Below are positions 51,358-59,202 of a stretch of DNA of 64,000 nucleotides, piece by piece (within the stretch, counting starts at the first letter, position 1; the number at the start of each line of letters is the position of its first letter). Under the pieces are notes generated by a model. It searched no databases and was not told the DNA's origin. It saw only the letters and a list, made by a program, of their open reading frames with translations. A program made the position numbers and the translations under genes. Source of the DNA: G965233625 sp965233625 (GTDB lineage: Bacteria; Planctomycetota; Planctomycetia; Pirellulales; Pirellulaceae); contig OZ247499.1 in NCBI GenBank assembly GCA_965233625.1, positions 1,736,001-1,800,000 on the forward strand. The letters run 5' to 3'.

Positions 51358-52296
51358 ATGGGAATCAGGTTTTACTGCCCCAACGGCCATCGCCTGAATG
51401 TAAAAAGTTTTCTAGCAGGTAAACGTGGCATCTGCCCCCATTGCGGCGTAGGTGTAGACATTCCCCTGGAAAGCCAGATTCCGCCAGGCAGTAAAAAATT
51501 CCGCGATCAACACGCCGTCGATTCCGCCAAGGCCAGCGGCGAAGCTAAGGTCACTGAAAAGTCCAACGGGCCACTGCTGGCTCTAGACGAAATAGAAGAC
51601 GAGATCACCACTACCGGCGATTCACAGATTCTGACGCAGTCCGCCATCATGAAACGCAGCGGAAGCGATACCACGCTGCCTCGCCCGGCGCCCCCCAACC
51701 AGGCAACGGACCAGCCCGGCACGAAGCCATCAGGGGCGTCAGCCAGCGCCGCGGCAAACGACTTTGAACTGCCCGATAGCATGCAGGACGTTGATGGTCC
51801 TGCGGAAACGACCAACGCGCCAACTGCTGATCCGTTGGCGGAAGATCCCAATGCCGTCTGGTATGTGCGGCCGCCGTCTGGCGGGCAGTTCGGTCCGGCG
51901 GTGGGCGACGTCGTCCGTTCCTGGCTGGACGAAGGGCGTATCACGGCGGACTCGCTGGTGTGGCGCGAAGGCTGGCCCGAATGGCAGACGGCCGATACGG
52001 TTTTCCCGCAACTGGCCAAGGCGCCGCCCGTTTCTTCCTCCACCACAAGCAATTCCGAACCAGATAGCGAGGAAGCCCCCAAGAAGCTCACTCGGCGCCC
52101 TCCTGCAAAGAAAAACAATCAGATGGGCATAATTGTGGTGATTGTTCTCGGGTTACTGAGTCTTATCCTGCTGGCTGTGTTAATCTGGATGGTCATGCAG
52201 TCGGAGACAAGCAGTCCCACAACTGCATCAGCGGGCTACAATTCCCCACAACTGCACCACTCCGCAGTTCCACTACGAGATCAGTTCCACAACTAG
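51358..52296 (+). CDS. Zinc-ribbon, GYF-domain and membrane-tail protein
   Basis: 312 residues. Residues 1-45 are a zinc ribbon (FYCPNGHRLNVKSFLAGKRG, then CPHC) as seen in many planctomycete proteins. A disordered linker (50-160) leads to a GYF_2-type domain: VWYVRPPSGGQFGPAVGDVV, WLDEGRITADSLVWREGWPEWQ. After a Lys/Arg-rich stretch, a membrane helix (GIIVVIVLGLLSLILLAVLIWMV region, about 260-283) anchors the tail. It likely binds Pro-rich partners in the cytosol. Role unknown. Confidence 0.85.
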   Translation: MGIRFYCPNGHRLNVKSFLAGKRGICPHCGVGVDIPLESQIPPGSKKFRDQHAVDSAKASGEAKVTEKSNGPLLALDEIEDEITTTGDSQILTQSAIMKRSGSDTTLPRPAPPNQATDQPGTKPSGASASAAANDFELPDSMQDVDGPAETTNAPTADPLAEDPNAVWYVRPPSGGQFGPAVGDVVRSWLDEGRITADSLVWREGWPEWQTADTVFPQLAKAPPVSSSTTSNSEPDSEEAPKKLTRRPPAKKNNQMGIIVVIVLGLLSLILLAVLIWMVMQSETSSPTTASAGYNSPQLHHSAVPLRDQFHN

Positions 52297-52310
52297 ACAG
52301 GAAATAGTTC

Positions 52311-52892
52311 ATGAAGATTCTCCACACCATGAAGACGCTATCTATGCTGCTGGCCGCAATTGTCTGCGCCGGCGCCGTTTGCGCAACTGCGGTTGCCGAT
52401 GAGCCAGCGAAAGAAGCACCGAAAACCGAAAAGGTCTCGATCGCCGACGGCAAGATCTCGTTCAACGCACCTGCCGGGCTGACACAGAAGAAGCCGCAAT
52501 TCAATCTGATCGATGCCGAGTTCTCGGCTCCCGCTGCCGATGGCGGCCGCCCGGGGCGGTTAACGATTTCGCGTGCTGGCGGGTCGCTGGAGCAGAACCT
52601 TGGCCGCTGGAAGCAGCAGATCCGCCCGGAACAAGGCGCCCCCGGCGGCAACATGAAAGTAGAAGTCAAAAAAATTAACGGTATGGAAGTGCGGATGGTC
52701 GAGGCTAATGGCAGCTACCACCCACCTTTCGGCGCCCGGTTCGGTTTCAAAGGCTACCGTCTTGTCGGCGCCATCTTTGAAACGGAAAAAGTGGGCCGCG
52801 TCTTCGTCAAATTCTATGGTCCCAAAGACACCATCGCTAAGCATGAAGCTGCCTTCAAAGCGATGGTTGAGTCCGTCACGGTCAAAGAATAG
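52311..52892 (+). CDS. Hypothetical secreted protein
   Basis: 193 residues with a signal peptide (to Val-Ala-Asp). The mature part is mixed: VSIADGKISFNAPAGLTQKKPQ, FNLIDAEFSAP, GRLTISRAGGSLEQNLGRWKQQI, GMEVRMVEANGSYHPP and a final helix-strand ending KAMVESVTV. The layout resembles lipoproteins of the PsbP-like/LpqN fold, but no catalytic residue is visible. It follows the GYF gene by 14 bases and may be co-transcribed. Family uncertain. Confidence 0.75.
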   Translation: MKILHTMKTLSMLLAAIVCAGAVCATAVADEPAKEAPKTEKVSIADGKISFNAPAGLTQKKPQFNLIDAEFSAPAADGGRPGRLTISRAGGSLEQNLGRWKQQIRPEQGAPGGNMKVEVKKINGMEVRMVEANGSYHPPFGARFGFKGYRLVGAIFETEKVGRVFVKFYGPKDTIAKHEAAFKAMVESVTVKE

Positions 52893-53091
52893 CCGTGCCG
52901 TACCTGTGCGTGTGTAGCCACATCGCAGGCGCCAACCCATAGCATACCTGCGTGGGCTTGGGTAACATCGGCAATATCTACTCGCTGCGGCCATCGGACT
53001 CTGGCACTACAGCGTGGCCGCAGCCACTGTTGGTTTCAAGCGCGCGGGCGCTTAACGGATTACCTTCACGCTGTTGGATTCAGCTACTCCG

Positions 53092-54642
53092 ATGAAAATA
53101 CAAGACCTCCTTGAGCATCACCACATTGCCCGGAATCCTTTCGCGGAGGAAGACGCTCAAACCGACCCGGTCTTCAAAGAGCTCTGTATCGACGGCGCCT
53201 ACCATCCCACCTGGGACAAAGTGTACGGCGACCCCTCAGAGCCAGCCACTTCGATTGTATTCGGTGAGAAAGGCTCCGGTAAAACGGCGATCCGCCTGCA
53301 GATCTCCCGTCACATCAAGAAGTACAACGAGGCGCATCCGGGCAATCGCCTGTTTGTCATCCATTACGAAGACTTCAACCCGTACCTAGATCGCTTCCAC
53401 GCCCGCATAGGTATCCGCCGCCGCGCTGACAAAGTGCTTTCAAAATGGCGTCTGTGGGATCATATGGATGCAATCCTGTCGATCGGCGTCACCGGGCTGA
53501 TCGACGTCATGCTTGAAGCCCGCAAGAAGAAACGCAATGTAGACGTGACCTTGCCCGAGGACGTTTCAGACGCCCTCGACCGGCACCAGAAACGCGACCT
53601 GCTGCTGCTGGCCGCCTGCTACGACGAATCCACTGCCGAAACACGCAAAGGCCGTTGGGGCCGCCTGCGTAGCTATCTGAAATTCAACACGCTCAAGGCC
53701 GCCTTGCCAATGGCGCTGGCGTATGGCTGGACGGTGCTCTCGGTCATTTGCATCATTACCGTGATTTCCATGATGCTCTCGTCGGGCGGCGCTGCGCCTG
53801 CGGAGCCAGTGGAAGGAGCGGCAGGCTTGGGCTGGCTGCACGCGTTGTGGATCTGCCCGTTGATTATCAGCCTCGGATGGCTCCCCTGGTTGTGGCGACT
53901 GCTGAAAAGCTTCTTCCTGGCCCGCGGCATCGTGACGAATGTCCGCACCGGCAATAACGAAACCACGCAGCTTTGCGGCGTGTTGATGAACTTCACCACC
54001 AGCGAACTTGCCAGCCAGCCATTGCCCAACCAGGACCGCACTGACGACCGCTACGAACTGCTCTCGAAGTTTCAGTCCATCCTCGATTCACTCGGTTACA
54101 AGGGCGTGATCGTACTGGTCGACCGCCTGGACGAGCCGCACCTGATTAATGGCTCTGCGGAACTGATGAAAGCGCTGCTCTGGCCGATGCTAGACAACAA
54201 ATTCCTCAAGCACCCTGGTCTTGGGCTGAAGATGCTGCTGCCGATTGAGCTCACCCGCTTTATCGACCGCGAGGAACGCGACTTCTATCAGCGCGCCCGT
54301 TTAGATAAGCAGAATATGATCCGCTCTTTCGAGTGGACGGGTGAAGCGCTGTTTGATGTGGCGAACTCGCGTCTGCAAGCCTGTGCGAAAGACGGGCAGG
54401 AGATTTCGCTGAGCGATCTCTTCGCCGAAGACCTATCACACTCGCGGTTGATCAACGCGTTGCGATCACTGCGTGTTCCGCGTCACATGTTCAAGTTCAT
54501 GTACCGCCTGCTGGTGGACCACTGCCACGCCCATACCATCGGCGAACCATCCTGGCGGATCTCGGCGGAAACCTTCGAGAAAGCACTCGCACTTTATCTG
54601 CGGGAACAGGACAGCTTCGACCGCGGCGTCGGCGCCGGTTAG
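53092..54642 (+). CDS. Membrane-embedded P-loop NTPase, KAP-like
   Basis: 516 residues from ATG 53092; a TTG at 53074 would add six. Walker A FGEKGSGKTAIRLQ (about 57-70) opens the NTPase. After a helical region come two membrane helices (about 215-240 and 255-282) inserted into the domain, then MNFTTSELASQPL and Walker B VIVLVDRLDEPH (about 345-356). Insertion of membrane helices between Walker A and B is the KAP P-loop NTPase design, sometimes linked to phage exclusion. Nearby genes give no hint. A very clean terminator follows. Confidence 0.75.
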   Translation: MKIQDLLEHHHIARNPFAEEDAQTDPVFKELCIDGAYHPTWDKVYGDPSEPATSIVFGEKGSGKTAIRLQISRHIKKYNEAHPGNRLFVIHYEDFNPYLDRFHARIGIRRRADKVLSKWRLWDHMDAILSIGVTGLIDVMLEARKKKRNVDVTLPEDVSDALDRHQKRDLLLLAACYDESTAETRKGRWGRLRSYLKFNTLKAALPMALAYGWTVLSVICIITVISMMLSSGGAAPAEPVEGAAGLGWLHALWICPLIISLGWLPWLWRLLKSFFLARGIVTNVRTGNNETTQLCGVLMNFTTSELASQPLPNQDRTDDRYELLSKFQSILDSLGYKGVIVLVDRLDEPHLINGSAELMKALLWPMLDNKFLKHPGLGLKMLLPIELTRFIDREERDFYQRARLDKQNMIRSFEWTGEALFDVANSRLQACAKDGQEISLSDLFAEDLSHSRLINALRSLRVPRHMFKFMYRLLVDHCHAHTIGEPSWRISAETFEKALALYLREQDSFDRGVGAG

Positions 54643-54675
54643 AAGTTGCCACGCCATACTTGATTCATTTAATAA

Positions 54676-54709
54676 AATAAGCCGGTGAGATGGGTCTCAC
54701 CGGCTTATT
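54676..54709. terminator. 15-bp bidirectional terminator
   Basis: AATAAGCCGGTGAGA (54676-54690) pairs perfectly with TCTCACCGGCTTATT (54695-54709) around TGGG. It lies between convergent genes, NTPase and HU, and serves both. Confidence 0.85.
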
Positions 54710-54767
54710 GTGTATTTGTGGTGCGATGTTCGTCACGGCAAATGCAATGCGGCCGTGCCTGGCGTCG

Positions 54768-55088
54768 TTACACCATTTCCTTCAGGCCTTTGAGGGGCCG
54801 TACTTTCACAACATCACAGGCAGGCTTGGCGGGACGGTCGGAGATTTCTCCAGTGAATGGGTTCTTCACGCCCTTCTGTGCTTTCACAGCCTTCTTGCGA
54901 ACCTTAACAATCTTCAACAAACCGGGCAAAGTAAACTGACCAGGGCCTTTTTTGCTGAGTGCGTTGGAGACCTCAGCAGTGAGTGCTTCTAGCACGGCAT
55001 CCACTTCCTTTTTGGTCAATTCGGTCGTTTCAGCAATCGAGGCTAGAAGCTGGCTTTTGGTCAGCGGTTTTACTGCGGCTTTGGCCAT
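54768..55088 (-). CDS. HU family DNA-binding protein
   Basis: 106 residues from ATG 55088 with GGAGA seven bases before it. The histone-like pattern is clear: LTKSQLLASIAETTELTKKEVDAVLEAL, then FTLPGLLKIVKVRKKA, NPFTGEI and VVKVRPLKGLK. HU wraps and bends DNA. The beta-arm region (ARKGVNPFTGE in relatives) is modified but retains the Asn-Pro pair that intercalates. Promoter-like TTGCAA and TCTAAT lie upstream. Confidence 0.93.
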   Translation of the reverse strand: MAKAAVKPLTKSQLLASIAETTELTKKEVDAVLEALTAEVSNALSKKGPGQFTLPGLLKIVKVRKKAVKAQKGVKNPFTGEISDRPAKPACDVVKVRPLKGLKEMV

Positions 55089-55432
55089 CAATAAGTCTCC
55101 GGGGTAATTATTGGTTCGCGACAAGTAAAATTGTTGAAGTTGCGGGGACTTCAACCGCCGTGATTAGACTACGTTCGATGGGAATTGCAACCCGGACCAG
55201 CTGAAAACACCTAAGAAACAGGCGTAAAGTTCGCTTCCCACTTCCAGAAACAACTGAATTGCAAACGCAGCAATGTGAAATAATACGCCACTATTGGTTT
55301 CATCTCACCATCAGCGTCAATCAGCCGCACATAAGCCGCAGGCATCCCCCCCTCTGTGGCTGGATATGCTGCGGTCGATAATTCTGCTCGCGAAATGCGA
55401 AAAAGTGCAGATTTGCCTCAATTTCAGCCGTT
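55089..55432. other. Intergenic region upstream of HU
   Basis: 344 bases; apart from the promoter-like pair at 55163-55190 no feature stands out and no frame looks coding. Confidence 0.4.
55163..55190 (-). promoter_or_regulatory. Sigma-70-like promoter of the HU gene
   Basis: On the minus strand TTGCAA (55190-55185), a 16-base spacer and TCTAAT (55168-55163) stand 75 bases before the ATG. Both hexamers have four of six consensus bases. Confidence 0.4.
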
Positions 55433-56320
55433 CTAGGCCGCGCGCCGTAGCGGCGCCGAGGCGGTTTTTGTCGGCATCTGGATCACGTCAGGCGTCTCGA
55501 CAGACGTTGCAAAGCTGTTGTGAATGCCGGTCGGCGTTTCACGCCACGCACGCAGATAGGCGGCCGGTGCGCTGGCAAACTGTGCGAAGGATGCAATCTT
55601 GTGGAGCAAACCGCTCGCGGCATGGCGGCGGAATACCCTCTGTCGCTGGTAGACTTTCCCGGCTGTGTCCCCGGTGTAATTGAACAGTTCTGCCGCAGCA
55701 ACGACGCTGCTTTGGGATTCTATCGCGCATTGTCCGCCTGCCGCCCGGATACGCAGTGCAAGGTCGATCGACGCGGCCTCCTGACTGGTGGTTTCATCGA
55801 AACCGCCCGCAGCCTGCCAGGCATCCGTCGCGAAGAACGCAGCTACTTCCGTCGGGCCAACAGGACGCTGCCCAGCGACGTTTGACGCTGTGAAAGAATC
55901 TCCATTCGCGACAAGCTTCAACCCGCCGCCACGCGTCCAGACCTGGCCCGCCGAAAGGACGCGGGTTGGCGCAGCCTGGTTGAGCACCACGGGGCACACC
56001 ATCGCGACCTCCGTGTCCTGCAAGCGTTGCAGCGCTGCATCGGCCCAATCACTCGCGACTTCGACGCCGGCTGCTAGAAAATGCATGTAAGGCGTGGTGA
56101 CTTCCGACGCGGCCGCGTTGGCCAGCTGCATCCACGAGGCCGCCCCCGGCACAATGATGTATTGCACTTCGTCGCCAAGATCATACGGATCTTCGTAAGA
56201 GCCGTCGTGGGCGACAAAAATCTCCGCGCTAAACGGTTGATGTTCAAGCACGGAAGTGATCGTGCTTTCCAGAGCTGCATCCGTGCTCGAGGCGACGATG
56301 ATAATCGACAGTTGCGACAT
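55433..56320 (-). CDS. GT2-like glycosyltransferase
   Basis: 295 residues from ATG 56320 with GAGGAA upstream. The start SQLSIIIVASSTDAALESTITSVLEHQPF and FVAHDGSYEDPY are the nucleotide-binding half of a GT-A fold; HFLAAGVEVASDWADAALQRL follows, then GGFDETTSQEAASIDLALRIRAAG where the acidic acceptor loop would be. The classic DXD after the first half is changed to LAAG, so catalysis is uncertain and it could be a degenerate member. The C-terminus is helical and basic. Confidence 0.75.
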   Translation of the reverse strand: MSQLSIIIVASSTDAALESTITSVLEHQPFSAEIFVAHDGSYEDPYDLGDEVQYIIVPGAASWMQLANAAASEVTTPYMHFLAAGVEVASDWADAALQRLQDTEVAMVCPVVLNQAAPTRVLSAGQVWTRGGGLKLVANGDSFTASNVAGQRPVGPTEVAAFFATDAWQAAGGFDETTSQEAASIDLALRIRAAGGQCAIESQSSVVAAAELFNYTGDTAGKVYQRQRVFRRHAASGLLHKIASFAQFASAPAAYLRAWRETPTGIHNSFATSVETPDVIQMPTKTASAPLRRAA

Positions 56321-56598
56321 GCTATTCCTCGTTTCGTCCGTGGCCGGCATCCTGGGCAACGGGCGCGCAGGCGGTTCGGTCAAAAACCGCCGGGTGCGAC
56401 CGTTGGAATCCTGGCACGCACTTTATTCATTTAAGAACTTCTATGGAAATTTTCGGTCTGCCGGGTGTTCCGGGTTTAACGCCTTTATCAGCTTTCTACA
56501 AACTCGCTTATAACCGCAGCCCCTCCAAAACCGCCCAGACATCGCGAGTCCACCAGCTTGCATGATGTTTGTGCCGCTAGCATTTCTGTCAAAGAGAA

Positions 56599-57087
56599 TT
56601 AAGCAACTCGCTTGGGCGCCGGCCAGAATTTACTCGCGGCCTTGCTCCACCAGTGATTCCCCCGCGAGATTTGCGCGTTGGGCAGAACGGGAGTCAGACG
56701 CCCTTCAAAGATCGAAAGTGTTTCAAACGCAGCCTGCGCTTCATCACGCAGTTGTGGCCACTGCTTCAGAATGGCGCCTCGTTGGACCTGCCGGAAGTCG
56801 ATGTGCGGCTGACGGCGGACCTGCCGTTCGATGCTTCGTAGCGTGGCGCAGTGGCGGAAATGCTGCGGGAAGAAGGCTAAACACGCATCAAGCAGCGCTG
56901 TCTCGCCCACTGGCGTGATACTTCGTACGGCGCCGAGTTGCGTGACGGAGCGCGCCGGATAGTGCACGCTCCAGACCAGTTCGCGGCGTGAGATGCGGGA
57001 TTCAATTATTTCTAGCGAGAATGGCGTGGCGACGCCGTCTTCCGCCCCGGACGCGATATAAAAAGAACGAACATGCGTAACGGGCAT
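56599..57087 (-). CDS. Hypothetical protein
   Basis: 162 residues from ATG 57087, AGGAA 11 bases upstream. The sequence has a beta-rich first half (VTHVRSFYIASG, TPFSLEIIESRISRREL) and a helical Arg-rich second half ending in WWSKAASKFWPAPKRVA. No signal peptide and no family recognised. Amino-acid make-up is normal for this genome, and the frame is well separated from its neighbours, which is why I list it. It could contact DNA or membranes through its basic end, but that is guesswork. Confidence 0.55.
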   Translation of the reverse strand: MPVTHVRSFYIASGAEDGVATPFSLEIIESRISRRELVWSVHYPARSVTQLGAVRSITPVGETALLDACLAFFPQHFRHCATLRSIERQVRRQPHIDFRQVQRGAILKQWPQLRDEAQAAFETLSIFEGRLTPVLPNAQISRGNHWWSKAASKFWPAPKRVA

Positions 57088-57258
57088 CGGTGGGTATTCC
57101 TGCGGGGTCTGCGTGCTGTCGCTGCTGGCAGACAACACAGAACGCCTGCTGGGCAACTGACAGTGTATCGGTCAGGGGTCGCCCCACCAGTCAGCACGGT
57201 CGCTTCCGCACGTCTGGCCTACGCAGCCCGCAGAGCTTAACGCAAACCAACCATCCGC

Positions 57259-57675
57259 CTACTTCACTTTCAATGCGGTCGCGGTGAGTTCCACGACCTT
57301 CAGAATCGTCTTGTCGACCTTTCCCTGGTGTTTCGCCGTGATGACGATTTCGCGCGGATTCACGGGATCAATCTTCCACCGCATAGGCATCATCATGTGA
57401 CGATCTGTGGGATGCAGGTACAGGTAACTCCCGGTGCCATCTACGTTGAACTTGTATTTCATGCGGAACCGCGATGGCGGCCATTTTTTTGAAGCAGTCC
57501 GCCGGAACACCCGCACGCCCTTCTCATCTTCTTCCCGCGAGTGGCTCCACCCGTCAACCAGCAACTTCACATCCAGGATGGCGGGCTTTTCTTCCGCAGA
57601 CGCTGTCGTGGCTTTGCCGGCGGTTAGGCATGTTGCAAGCAGTAAGACCGAAAGCGTTATTGTCAGCGTTTTCAT
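57259..57675 (-). CDS. Hypothetical secreted protein
   Basis: 138 residues. Signal peptide (to Ala-Ser-Ala-Glu), then a small beta-rich domain: LDVKLLVDGWSHSREED, FRRTASKKWPPSRFRMKYKF, TGSYLYLHPTDRHMMMPMRWKI and EIVITAKHQG. Resembles lipocalin-like small planctomycete proteins but I do not recognise a family. It is 41 bases from the stop of the DUF1501 gene upstream, on the same strand, so it may be the third gene of the DUF1553-DUF1501 operon. Confidence 0.7.
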   Translation of the reverse strand: MKTLTITLSVLLLATCLTAGKATTASAEEKPAILDVKLLVDGWSHSREEDEKGVRVFRRTASKKWPPSRFRMKYKFNVDGTGSYLYLHPTDRHMMMPMRWKIDPVNPREIVITAKHQGKVDKTILKVVELTATALKVK

Positions 57676-57715
57676 GGTTCATTCCACGGCTTGAGTTTGT
57701 TTTGAAACAAGTCGT

Positions 57716-59179
57716 CTATTGTAACAGCGCTTTAACCGGGTGATGCTTTTCCACACCGGTCAGACGGATCGACAGACCATTCTGATCGACCGCCAGCCGT
57801 TCGTGATCCAGACCAAGCAAGTGCAGAATAGTGGCTTGCAGATCGTGCACATGCACGGGCGAGTCCACCACATGGAAACCAAGTTCGCCCGTTTTACCAA
57901 GCGTGATGCCCGGCTTCACGCCGCCACCTGCCAGCCACACGCTGAACGCCTGCGGATGATGGTCGCGGCCTTTGCTGCGGCCCAGTGCAGCGCTGGCTTC
58001 TACCATGGGCGTACGGCCGAATTCACCGCCCCAGACAACCAGCGTGTCGTCCAGCAGGCCGCGTTTCTTAAGATCAGCAATCAGGGCTGCTGCCGCCTGA
58101 TCCGTCTGTTTACATTGCCCGCGTACACCGCCTTCAACATTGCTGTGATGATCCCAGCCGGCGTGGTACACCTGAATGAAACGCACGCCGCGTTCCGCCA
58201 ACCGCCGCGCGAGCAGGCAGTTATTGGCAAAGGAAGAAGCACCTTGTTTGGCGCCATAAGCCTGCAGCGTTGCTTGCGTTTCGGTCGAGAAGTCCATCAA
58301 CTCCGGCGCCTGCATCTGCATGCGGTGCGCCATTTCGTAGGCAGCGATCCGCGTCTGAATCTCGGCGTCGCCGGTTACATCCAGCCGCTTGCGGTTGAGC
58401 GCGCCGATCAGGTCCAGTGAGTCGCGTTGTGCCCGGTCATCAATACCCGCAGGACTTGAAAGGTGAAGCACCGGATCGCCCTGCGACCGGAAAGGCACGC
58501 CCTGGTGCGAAGTCGGCAGCATCCCCGCGCTCCACATCGCCGCGCCGCCGCTTAAACTACCGCCGCTTTTCAGCACTACGAAGGCAGGCAGGTTACTAGT
58601 CTCAGCACCCAAGCCATAACTCAGCCAGGCGCCCATACTCGGGCGGCCCGGCACACCATTGCCCGTATTCACAAACAACTGTGCCGGGGCGTGGTTGAAC
58701 TTGTCGGTGTGCATCGACCGCACAATCGCAATATCATCCGCCACCTTCGCCAGGTGCGGCAGCATCTCGGAAAGTTCGGCGCCGGACTGACCGTGCCGCT
58801 TGAACTTAAATCTCGGCGCCAGCACAGCAGCATCGGGCTGAATAAATGCGTAACGCTGGCCCTTGATGACCGAAGGCGGCAGCGGTTTGCCCGCCAGCTT
58901 CGCCAGTTCCGGTTTATTGTCAAACAGTTCCAGCTGGCTCGGCGCGCCTGCCATGAACAGATAGATCACCCGCTTCGCCTTTGGAGCGAAGTGAGGCATC
59001 TGCCCTGCCGTGTTACCTGCCGGTGAAGCAGCGGCAATCCCCGGCGCGGACGACTTGCCCATCAACAACGAGGCTAATGCAATTTTGCCGAGGCCTGCGC
59101 CGCAATCGCGGAAGAAATGCCGGCGGGTCTGTTGCAGCAAAGCCTGTTGCTGCTGTGCCATATTTTTGTCAGTAGACAT
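57716..59179 (-). CDS. DUF1501 protein
   Basis: 487 residues. Near the N-terminus is a Tat-like signal RRHFFRDCGAGLGKIALASLLMG, so it is exported folded. The rest has MFLAGAPSQLELFD, VRSMHTDKFNHAPAQLFVNTG, GWDHHSNVEGGVRGQCKQTDQA, VVWGGEFGRTPM and GRDHHPQAFSVWLAGGGVKPG, the sulfatase/phosphatase-like core of DUF1501. The family is almost always paired with a DUF1553 protein, as here with a 23-base gap. Function unsettled, perhaps in polysaccharide uptake. Confidence 0.93.
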   Translation of the reverse strand: MSTDKNMAQQQQALLQQTRRHFFRDCGAGLGKIALASLLMGKSSAPGIAAASPAGNTAGQMPHFAPKAKRVIYLFMAGAPSQLELFDNKPELAKLAGKPLPPSVIKGQRYAFIQPDAAVLAPRFKFKRHGQSGAELSEMLPHLAKVADDIAIVRSMHTDKFNHAPAQLFVNTGNGVPGRPSMGAWLSYGLGAETSNLPAFVVLKSGGSLSGGAAMWSAGMLPTSHQGVPFRSQGDPVLHLSSPAGIDDRAQRDSLDLIGALNRKRLDVTGDAEIQTRIAAYEMAHRMQMQAPELMDFSTETQATLQAYGAKQGASSFANNCLLARRLAERGVRFIQVYHAGWDHHSNVEGGVRGQCKQTDQAAAALIADLKKRGLLDDTLVVWGGEFGRTPMVEASAALGRSKGRDHHPQAFSVWLAGGGVKPGITLGKTGELGFHVVDSPVHVHDLQATILHLLGLDHERLAVDQNGLSIRLTGVEKHHPVKALLQ

Positions 59180-59202
59180 ATCAGGTTCGAAAAACGGAAG
59201 GG

